Shown here one piece after another: positions 22,529-30,566 of a DNA stretch of 64,000 nt. This DNA comes from Bacillota bacterium (lineage in GTDB: Bacteria > Bacillota > Clostridia > Christensenellales > UBA1242), in NCBI GenBank assembly GCA_009784555.1, contig WRBO01000006.1:1-64000 (forward strand), in the 5' to 3' direction. Below the pieces are notes generated by a model. It did no database searches, was not told the DNA's origin, and was given only the letters and a program-made list of their open reading frames with translations. Both the position numbers and the translations under genes were made by a program. Each line of letters begins with the position of its first letter. Positions within the stretch are counted from its first letter, which is position 1.

Positions 22529-22954
22529 ATGAAAAAAATTATTCTTATACTCCTTTTGATTTTGCCGATATTGATTACGTCACTTGCATTTATGATTGCG
22601 GGCTTTGTGGGACGCGAGGTTCAAATGGTTCCAATCACAGGAATATACACATACAACGACCGTGCGTACGAATTGGGGGTTGAATCCACCGATGCGGGAT
22701 TGGAATTCATAACATGGATGCGCGAAGGTGCAACAATAAACCTTTTCGAGTTCATTCGTGTTAGTCCCGACCGTGCAAACCCAATAAACCTGCGTTTTGA
22801 CGTGGTGTACGAGGGTACCGCAACCCCGACAACGGCCGTCACCGTTACAGGGGGCGTATTGCAAATGGTACGTGACCCAGGCCGAGCCGTCGAAGTCCAC
22901 GCCAGCGCGGGGGGAGACAACCTGATGATTTTGGTAATATTCCAGCCAAACTAG
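22529..22954 (+). CDS. Small membrane-anchored extracytoplasmic protein (module 1)
   Basis: 'MKKIILILLLILPILITSLAFMIAGF' N-terminal TM/signal. Confidence 0.6.
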   Translation: MKKIILILLLILPILITSLAFMIAGFVGREVQMVPITGIYTYNDRAYELGVESTDAGLEFITWMREGATINLFEFIRVSPDRANPINLRFDVVYEGTATPTTAVTVTGGVLQMVRDPGRAVEVHASAGGDNLMILVIFQPN

Positions 22955-22986
22955 GTACAAGGTAAGTAAAGTAGGGAGAAATCAAT

Positions 22987-25404
22987 ATGACCAAACCAAT
23001 TAAATGGACGATAATTGCACTGGCCGCTATTGCGGTTGTGTTGACACCGATTTTGGTAATCTTTGTATTCGGAGACGATGACGAAGCAACAGAGTTTTCA
23101 CTGGTAAGACCTACCAGCAGTATGGTATTCAACTGGGATTTTGAACGTGATATCATGTTGCCGGCCATAGCGGGACTAGAGGAAGATGACACCCTTCAAT
23201 GGTCGATAACGGCGGGTTCCGAATTTGCACTGATTAACGCCGCCGATGGATTATCATTTCGGTTCTTGGGTCCGATTGCCGACTCGACCGAGGAAAACCT
23301 GACATTCCGCGCCGATATCACCCGCGGAACAGAGGAATTTTACCTTATATACAACTTGCGCGTGCGCAACCCACGTATGCCGTTCCTAGACAGGATTTTC
23401 AGTCCAAATCAATCCGGGCGAATTTCCCACCGTATCCAAGGTATCGCACGCGAGCGTGTGTTCGGCCTTTACGATGTCAACCCAACGGGCGGTTACACAC
23501 GTTCGGGTGACGTAATGCAACTGGCATGGCGATATGCGGGGGAAGTTATCCTATCGGCATACCTCCAGGAACCTACGGGAACAAACACGGATGGAACCCC
23601 TATTTGGCCGACGAGCGGTAACGTTGATCCGGAAACCGACGATGTTTTGCGTTTTGAATTTGACGAAGAAGCAAACAGGGTAGACATTGAATTTCACGGT
23701 GTAGGTGTACGGCGTGTCCTTATAAGCGGGCATTCGGTTGCCGACCCAAGCAGGGTTGTTACATACTCGTATGTTTACGACATCCGCGATGCAATAAACG
23801 CATTTACATTTGACGATGTCAAAGCCGTTGAATTCAACGCACGTATGGAATACATCGTTAATGGGGTGCGCCTGCCTTGCGGACGGCAACTTATCGCGCC
23901 TTTATCTGAAACCGCATTCACCATTGATGATTTTTACATCCCTGGGCGCGAGGGGCAACTGAACTCACGACGATTTGCCTTGGAGATATTCCACATACTT
24001 GACACCGCGAACTTTCCGCGTGAAATAATCGCGACCGAGTACCTGCGCGAATTCTGGCGTTGGTCACCATCTTTCCGTTACCGTGACTTGGTAATCCGTG
24101 ACAACATGCAAACATGGGCCGAGGGGACATGGTTCTTTGGCAACGTTTTTGGTAACGGCTTTACCTTGGATGCCACACCTTATGCGGCACACATACGCGA
24201 AAACACCTTGCAATCACGTGTATTCCCAATGACGTCCGAGCGTGGTTTTGAATACGGCGCATACAGAAATGTTCACGGTATGGGATTTGACGGATTCGGA
24301 ATGGAAAATGACACAGGTCGCAGGGGCCAGGGCTGGGGCGAAAAATTCTCGTTCCAAATGCTTGCAAACCACACAACCCTTGATAACATTCACCTGATTG
24401 GTGACAACTTTGTTCACCCAAGTGGCCGCCCAACACGGTTGAACGACTTTGTTGTGAAATCGGTATTGGGAACATCGAATATAGGCGGCCCAGGCGAAGA
24501 CGACCGTGGCAACGCAAAACCATTCCAAGTAGGACTAATGGCACACACAGAAGGTGTCATAAACGAGGGCATGTATAACGCAGGTCACAGGGTTCAAAAC
24601 AGTATCATCGAAAAAGGCCTACACCTGATTACACCAAGCTATATACCAAATGCAGAACACCCATTTGAAATCGACACAGTTGTTCTGCGTTACGCGGGCT
24701 TTACCGCGGTTTATGGACGTGGATTTGGCGGACGCGAGGGTGGCCGATACCTCCGCAACAACAATGACCAAGGCATGGTGGACGGTGTGTATGAATACGT
24801 CGACACAGACTGGACAAATGTTGGCCAACAAATGCGCTTTGGTAACTTTATAACTGTTCGTAATATTTTGGTGTACGAAATCTGTACGGCTCCAATTATT
24901 CTGGATGAGAACGATGGTGGAACATTCTTCCAATTCAAAGGCAACAGCAACCACTTCTATACCTGGATTCGATTACTTGACCTGGTCTTCCCGGATTTCA
25001 AATTCCCAATTGTTGGGCCATTTACGTCCATGACAGTTGCCCATATCTCGCAAATTGCCCAAGACCTTATCGAGGAAACTATTCTTCGGGGCGAATACAG
25101 CAATGCCGCCGTTCCCGATGGCGTGACGCACCGTGTTTCATTGCCGCTGATATCTGTTGGCAATTACGCGGGCAACTATTGGCGCAAAGAAGCCGACGGG
25201 TTTGACATCAATGTCAATGCACATGTGCTTGATGTGCCTGTGACGGTAACAATCCCTGGCCAACCCCCCGTTGGATATATCCTGCGTGCAATGTTCTTTA
25301 TTCCAAATGGGTCACACGTACCAACTACCCAGGAACAGGACCGCGCCTTTGCCTATGGCGGAATCGCGGACATAATACGCAGCATGAATATCCGCAATCC
25401 GTAA
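22987..25404 (+). CDS. Large N-terminally anchored extracytoplasmic protein, probable beta-helix (module 1)
   Basis: N-terminal TM; repeats such as 'LDNIHLIGDNFVHPSG'; 'FKGNSNHFYTW' shared in spirit with module 2. Confidence 0.7.
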   Translation: MTKPIKWTIIALAAIAVVLTPILVIFVFGDDDEATEFSLVRPTSSMVFNWDFERDIMLPAIAGLEEDDTLQWSITAGSEFALINAADGLSFRFLGPIADSTEENLTFRADITRGTEEFYLIYNLRVRNPRMPFLDRIFSPNQSGRISHRIQGIARERVFGLYDVNPTGGYTRSGDVMQLAWRYAGEVILSAYLQEPTGTNTDGTPIWPTSGNVDPETDDVLRFEFDEEANRVDIEFHGVGVRRVLISGHSVADPSRVVTYSYVYDIRDAINAFTFDDVKAVEFNARMEYIVNGVRLPCGRQLIAPLSETAFTIDDFYIPGREGQLNSRRFALEIFHILDTANFPREIIATEYLREFWRWSPSFRYRDLVIRDNMQTWAEGTWFFGNVFGNGFTLDATPYAAHIRENTLQSRVFPMTSERGFEYGAYRNVHGMGFDGFGMENDTGRRGQGWGEKFSFQMLANHTTLDNIHLIGDNFVHPSGRPTRLNDFVVKSVLGTSNIGGPGEDDRGNAKPFQVGLMAHTEGVINEGMYNAGHRVQNSIIEKGLHLITPSYIPNAEHPFEIDTVVLRYAGFTAVYGRGFGGREGGRYLRNNNDQGMVDGVYEYVDTDWTNVGQQMRFGNFITVRNILVYEICTAPIILDENDGGTFFQFKGNSNHFYTWIRLLDLVFPDFKFPIVGPFTSMTVAHISQIAQDLIEETILRGEYSNAAVPDGVTHRVSLPLISVGNYAGNYWRKEADGFDINVNAHVLDVPVTVTIPGQPPVGYILRAMFFIPNGSHVPTTQEQDRAFAYGGIADIIRSMNIRNP

Positions 25405-25430
25405 TCACACGTATATCAAACCACATAAAT

Positions 25431-25466
25431 GACGATAACCCTCTTACATTGAAAAGGGGGTTATTT
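25431..25466 (+). terminator. Rho-independent-type terminator / leader hairpin
   Basis: ATAACCCTCTT-acattgaa-AAGGGGGTTAT followed by a T-rich tract. Confidence 0.6.
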
Positions 25467-25468
25467 TA

Positions 25469-25660
25469 ATGCTAACGGTAAAAGATTTACAGAGTCTGAA
25501 CGAGATTCTGGTCCAGGAGGAATTGTTACAGGCAAAGACAAAAAACTTGTATGAAATGGCGGAAGACAAAAAAATCGCAGCAATGTTAAAGGAAATAAAC
25601 AAACAATCGCTGACAAATCACAAAGAAGTATTAACATTCTTGGAAACAAATAAAAAATAA
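25469..25660 (+). CDS. Small helical protein, possibly coat-F-like
   Basis: 63 aa; adjacent to coat-F-like ORF; SD-like GGGGG. Confidence 0.5.
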   Translation: MLTVKDLQSLNEILVQEELLQAKTKNLYEMAEDKKIAAMLKEINKQSLTNHKEVLTFLETNKK

Positions 25661-25676
25661 AAGGGAGAGAATTAAA

Positions 25677-25943
25677 ATGGCATACGATGACAAAATGATA
25701 ATGACGGATATACTGACCCAGCTAAAGTTCCTGGGCACCACATACGGCACCGCAATGAAAGAGGCAAGCAACCAAGAGTTAAGAACTCTCATCGCCGAAA
25801 AATCCCAGGTCATGGGTGAAAAACAATTCGCGGTGTTCCAATATATGGCGAAAACAGGGATGTATCCAATGGAATATGTTGATGCGGACAAAATCCAAAT
25901 GGCAATCGATAGTCACGCTGGATGCGGTTGTGCCTGCAAATAA
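25677..25943 (+). CDS. Spore coat protein F-like
   Basis: 'DKMIMTDILTQLKFLGTTYGTAMKEASNQELRTLIAEKSQ' resembles CotF family; Cys-rich end GCGCACK. Confidence 0.65.
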   Translation: MAYDDKMIMTDILTQLKFLGTTYGTAMKEASNQELRTLIAEKSQVMGEKQFAVFQYMAKTGMYPMEYVDADKIQMAIDSHAGCGCACK

Positions 25944-25946
25944 AAC

Positions 25947-27155
25947 CTACTGGGCATACCGTCGCCGCCATCTGAACAATCCGATGGTGTAAATCGCAAA
26001 ACATACGGTAATGGTGAACATCAACCCCGCAATCATTGTCGGGGTTGCGCCCATTGCGGCCACGAAAATCAACAAACCACAGGCAACCGTGCGCCCTGCC
26101 GATATCGCGGTTTCATAAAAGACCAAACTCTCCATGTAAAATTCCGTGCCGCCCCAATACTTTGCCGCGGACACACGTGTTGTAACCTCCTCCATATCGA
26201 CGGGGGTGCGCAGGGTGATTAACACAGCTTGGAATATTACAATCGTTAATGTGGTTATCTCCCAAAACAATACCGCACCCGCTAAAATCGACAACGTGGC
26301 GGCGGCGAAAAAGAAACCCGACCGAACTCGGCTCGGACTCTTTTTGTATATGATTACGGAAATAATACTGGTGGCCGCAAATATACTGCCAAAAATCCCC
26401 AAACTCAAATTATCTCCATGCGTAACCAAAATCATTATGGTAATCCCAATCCCCATCGGTATGGTCATTCCAAACACGAAAATCACAAACCAAAGGCGCA
26501 TTGCTGGCCACATGAAACTACTCTCGCGCAACGCACGAAAATATGCGCGCATTTGGAACTTGCGGCTGGTGGTTCGTGGAATATTAACGAACAGGGTAGA
26601 AATAAACTGGCCGACACAAATGACCAATACAATAACGGAAGTAATAAAGAGGCTACCTTGGTCAATTATCAATCCGAACGTAAACGGAAAAGCAATTTGT
26701 ATCATACCGCGCAGGGCCAACTTCCATGCCATGAATGTCTGGGTTCGCTCGGTCTTTAATCCCGCCGACATGATATAGTTATTTGCCCCGTGGAACAATC
26801 CCGTAATTGCGCCCCAAACGGCTCCAAAGAGTATATAATGACTGCCCAGCAATTCTGGCTGTAACACCACCACCAATATAAAGGCACAAAACAGGGCCGA
26901 CGCAACACGTATAATCCAAATCGGCGGAATACGCTTTGCCAACATCGCCGACGGTACATACATTAAAAACAAAAACAACATGTCCAAGGACGCGAACAGG
27001 GCAACCGACACCAAATTCCCATCCGACAGAAAAAAGACCTGGGCCGCCAAAAATACTGCAACAAATAAAAACAGGACTTGAAAACACGCCCCGATGGTCA
27101 ACATTGCTATGGCATTACGCCTCTCGGCATTAGGGCTATCTTTTGCGGACGACAT
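25947..27155 (-). CDS. MFS-type transporter
   Basis: 12-TM-like hydrophobic protein, ~400 aa. Confidence 0.7.
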   Translation of the reverse strand: MSSAKDSPNAERRNAIAMLTIGACFQVLFLFVAVFLAAQVFFLSDGNLVSVALFASLDMLFLFLMYVPSAMLAKRIPPIWIIRVASALFCAFILVVVLQPELLGSHYILFGAVWGAITGLFHGANNYIMSAGLKTERTQTFMAWKLALRGMIQIAFPFTFGLIIDQGSLFITSVIVLVICVGQFISTLFVNIPRTTSRKFQMRAYFRALRESSFMWPAMRLWFVIFVFGMTIPMGIGITIMILVTHGDNLSLGIFGSIFAATSIISVIIYKKSPSRVRSGFFFAAATLSILAGAVLFWEITTLTIVIFQAVLITLRTPVDMEEVTTRVSAAKYWGGTEFYMESLVFYETAISAGRTVACGLLIFVAAMGATPTMIAGLMFTITVCFAIYTIGLFRWRRRYAQ

Positions 27156-27168
27156 AGATGCAATTATA

Positions 27169-27453
27169 TCACACCTTTCCCGACTTTGGCAGGTGAATTA
27201 TCAAATCACCATTCTCCTCTCGCACCAAAACATCGGGCGCATTTTTAATTTGGACATGAACCCGTCCAAACCGTAATTTGACTACCTCTGACTGCTGCCT
27301 GGCGGGTTGGGGGGTGGGTGCCTGTGGGGTAATTGGAATGGGCAATACCGTTCTATCTCGGTCAATGTAACCATGGCCGACACGAACAAAATTGCTGTTC
27401 TCGGATTGGCTTGTCGCAAAAATTTCTTGGGTTCCATTTGCACAAAGTTTCAT
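27169..27453 (-). CDS. Hypothetical protein
   Basis: ORF with possible promoter overlapping that of tRNA-Arg. Confidence 0.4.
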   Translation of the reverse strand: MKLCANGTQEIFATSQSENSNFVRVGHGYIDRDRTVLPIPITPQAPTPQPARQQSEVVKLRFGRVHVQIKNAPDVLVREENGDLIIHLPKSGKV

Positions 27454-27525
27454 GATTCTATATATGAATTAATGAAAGTACTTGCCAATTTTCCAAATGA
27501 CGTATATAATACTTATGTTGTATAT

Positions 27526-27602
27526 GCGCCCGTAGCTCAACTGGATAGAGCATTGGTCTACGGAACCAAAGGTTAGAGATTCGAATTCTTTCGGGCGCGC
27601 CA
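27526..27602 (+). tRNA. tRNA-Arg (anticodon ACG), CCA encoded
   Basis: GCGCCCG...CGGGCGC-G-CCA acceptor; anticodon arm TTGGT-CTACGGA-ACCAA; TTGCCA-17-TATAAT upstream. Confidence 0.95.
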
Positions 27603-27605
27603 AAT

Positions 27606-27636
27606 AAAAAACGACCTGTGTACGGGTCGTTTTTTG
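27606..27636 (+). terminator. Rho-independent terminator after tRNA-Arg (symmetrical; may also serve the convergent gene)
   Basis: AAAAAACGACC-loop-GGTCGTTTTTT. Confidence 0.85.
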
Positions 27637-27641
27637 TTTGG

Positions 27642-30566
27642 CTATTCCTTTGAATTTTTTCGCTTTAACTTGATTCCAAACAGCGCATATAATATCGCAC
27701 CAACCATAATGGCAACAATGAGGGCCTGGATTACTTGACCGACAACTGGGCTCATCTCTGGTGGGGTGCGCTGTGCCAATACGTCGTTGTTTCGGACACT
27801 GGCCCCTTGGATTACTGTCGTGATTTCTTCTGTGTCATAATTCGCACGGATGAATACCAATCGGAATGTGCCGTTGCCGTCAACCCTAAATGAATATTCG
27901 CCGAACGCATCAACGGTAACGGATGCAATCATCACATCATCCTGCCACAGTTGTACGGTCGTACGAATACGTGTACGGCCGGAAATCATCAGGGGGTTAT
28001 CCATGTTAAAATGCACTTCGGCGTCACTGTTGTTAACAACTGTAACTTCGGATATCTCGGTGTTGTATCCCGCAAAGATACTTTCGACGCGGTACGTACG
28101 GTTATAAACTTGGTAAAAGGTAAAATTCCCATCCGCATCAGCGACAGTGGTTTGCACAATAACATCAGCAAAGATAAGGTTAACCGTTGCCCCTGCGCGT
28201 GTCGTACCGCTGATTGTAACTGGGCTCATTGTGGTGTGGTTAATTGTAATACTCTCACGGTCGACCGTGAACGGAATGTTGACTTGGCGGTGGCCTGCAC
28301 GCTCAAAAATAAGGAAATAATCACCGTCCAACAACAAATTATCAATCGAACCAAATGTAAAGGCTGCGGTAAACCCCAAGGCCGCCTGGAAGAGAGTACG
28401 CCCGTTCATATCGCGGATTATGGCTGTGCTGTTTTGCGGCGCGGTTACGGACAATACAACGGCGGAGGACAGGTTAATTGTGTCCAGCATCGTCAATTCA
28501 ACCCCCATCTCGACACTCCACACAGGGGAGAGTACAGACAGGAACCCATCCTTTTTCACGCGCAAACGATAATCTCCGGGTTGCAAATTCTCATACACAA
28601 AATACCCTTGGGTATCGACAAAGATGCTGGTAACGAATGCCATGTCTGTTGGGTCTAAAATCTCGATAAAAATATCACCGACCGATGACGGCCCCGTCAC
28701 GGTAATCTGACCTGCAATGCGGTTGACCTGGTGACGCGCAAACAGGGTAATCATCCGTGCCGTCCCCGATGTTATCCCCGCTGGCTCACCTACAAAGCGG
28801 TCGGTATACCAACCAACGAAAACAATTGGGTCGTTTGGCGGCGGGAATCCGCCCATATCAAATCCCTCGCCAACTAAAACCCTGTCGACCAATTCGCCCA
28901 TGCGGGTGCGATATTCAACAAAGAAAAGGTGCTTTTCATTATTATCGTACGGACGGTTTTCAATAACAAAGGACGCCGAAAATGTTTCACCCAAAAACTC
29001 AACTTCTAACAAGTAGTCCCCAGGCAGCAAACTCAAACTCTGGCCCGCAAACAATGCCGAGCCATTCAACAATCCAACTTGACCTAATGTTACGATATTA
29101 ATACGCTCTGGGAATGCAATCGGGTTGCGGTTGATAACTGGGGTGCCAATCGCATTGTCACCGATAATGTCGGCATCGGCATGTGTCCCCGATTCCACAA
29201 AAACATTGTACCCGCCCGCATTTAACACATGGTCGATAAAGAGGGAAGTGTTAAACACATCACTGCCTATCGTTTGCGCCAACAAGATACCCATTAACCC
29301 TTCACCTGCTCCGAAGATACTTGCTCGCCCTATGCCTGGCTCACCAATGACCCAGTTATTGGTGAATGTAGGCGGGGTAGTTCCCCACGAAGAACGTCCA
29401 GAAAACTGTCGAAATGATGTTCCCCCTGGTGAATCTGGGTGACGTGTTGTAAATGTGAAATTATTTTCAAAGGTAGTAGAGCCAGCATGCTCCATAAAAC
29501 TGGCTGTATTTTGATTGGCTCCGCCACGTACTGTGCCGCCACTAAAGCTATTACGGACTACTACGCCTGTGGTGAAATTAGAACCAACCAAGCCCCCCAC
29601 GTCATTGTGGCCCCAAACATCGGAAACTGACCCGACATTTTCAATCAAACCGCCGTGTTCAATCAAACCAACGGCTCCGCCAATCATACTGCCATTTGGG
29701 GCAAAACCAACCGTCGCACGAACAAAAGAATTACGCAACGTGGCATTACCAACCATAAACCCAACAATTCCGCCCATCATGGAGCCGCCCGAGATACCAA
29801 TATGAGTTCCATTCGCGCTTGTCACCGTTACATTGTCAACCAAACTGCCTGCCGACATTTGGGTTGCCACACCACCTATTCCCGTATTATGAATGCCGCC
29901 GCCTTGACCTTGGGCCGTTAAATGAACATGAGGCACAATCGCACCCGCGTTGCCTCCAATCAATGTTCGTCCCGCTTGGTCTGCACCAACCTCTAAATTC
30001 AAATTACGTACGGTTCCATGCAAGTTACGGAATAACCCATTATAAAGGGCCTGTTGTCCTGGGCCACCTGTGGCTCCGCGGTCACCCGCCAACCCAAAAA
30101 TAGAATAACCTTGCCCGTCCAATGTTCCGTGGAAATCAACTGGTCTCCATCCACGGTGACGTGATGTCGCGGGCAATCCACCGCGTCGGTGAAAATAATC
30201 GGGAATAAACCCTGGCACTTGCGGTTCTGTATCCCATGGATTGCCGCTGGTCAATAAACCTGTAAATTCATTGACCTGGGCCATAGTCAATCCAATGCTA
30301 TTGGCTTGGGCTTCGTTCGTTGGCCTGTTTTGTCCTGGATAGGGCATACGTATGTCATTAACCAATCGGAAATTGCCGTTTGATGGATATCCGCCTGGCC
30401 GACCGATTCGGGTCAATCCTACAAAGCACGAAATATCCGTCCAAACGGTATCATCCGTTTGTTCAATTGACTGTCCTTGAACAGGCGCAATTGATGACAC
30501 AGAGAACACAACGACACCCGTAACAAACAAGGCGATTAAAAGAAACGAAACAAAGAGTTTTTTCAT
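27642..30566 (-). CDS. Large surface protein: GLUG-like repeats, carboxypeptidase-regulatory-like repeats, C-terminal TM anchor (module 2)
   Basis: 'GGLVGSNFTTGVVVRNSFSGGTVRGG' GLUG-like; C-terminal 'VIQALIVAIMVGAILYALFGIKLKRKNSKE'. Confidence 0.75.
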   Translation of the reverse strand: MKKLFVSFLLIALFVTGVVVFSVSSIAPVQGQSIEQTDDTVWTDISCFVGLTRIGRPGGYPSNGNFRLVNDIRMPYPGQNRPTNEAQANSIGLTMAQVNEFTGLLTSGNPWDTEPQVPGFIPDYFHRRGGLPATSRHRGWRPVDFHGTLDGQGYSIFGLAGDRGATGGPGQQALYNGLFRNLHGTVRNLNLEVGADQAGRTLIGGNAGAIVPHVHLTAQGQGGGIHNTGIGGVATQMSAGSLVDNVTVTSANGTHIGISGGSMMGGIVGFMVGNATLRNSFVRATVGFAPNGSMIGGAVGLIEHGGLIENVGSVSDVWGHNDVGGLVGSNFTTGVVVRNSFSGGTVRGGANQNTASFMEHAGSTTFENNFTFTTRHPDSPGGTSFRQFSGRSSWGTTPPTFTNNWVIGEPGIGRASIFGAGEGLMGILLAQTIGSDVFNTSLFIDHVLNAGGYNVFVESGTHADADIIGDNAIGTPVINRNPIAFPERINIVTLGQVGLLNGSALFAGQSLSLLPGDYLLEVEFLGETFSASFVIENRPYDNNEKHLFFVEYRTRMGELVDRVLVGEGFDMGGFPPPNDPIVFVGWYTDRFVGEPAGITSGTARMITLFARHQVNRIAGQITVTGPSSVGDIFIEILDPTDMAFVTSIFVDTQGYFVYENLQPGDYRLRVKKDGFLSVLSPVWSVEMGVELTMLDTINLSSAVVLSVTAPQNSTAIIRDMNGRTLFQAALGFTAAFTFGSIDNLLLDGDYFLIFERAGHRQVNIPFTVDRESITINHTTMSPVTISGTTRAGATVNLIFADVIVQTTVADADGNFTFYQVYNRTYRVESIFAGYNTEISEVTVVNNSDAEVHFNMDNPLMISGRTRIRTTVQLWQDDVMIASVTVDAFGEYSFRVDGNGTFRLVFIRANYDTEEITTVIQGASVRNNDVLAQRTPPEMSPVVGQVIQALIVAIMVGAILYALFGIKLKRKNSKE

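Noticed and set aside
26146-26778. 210-aa ORF on plus strand
   Set aside because: Antisense of the MFS transporter; no start signals.
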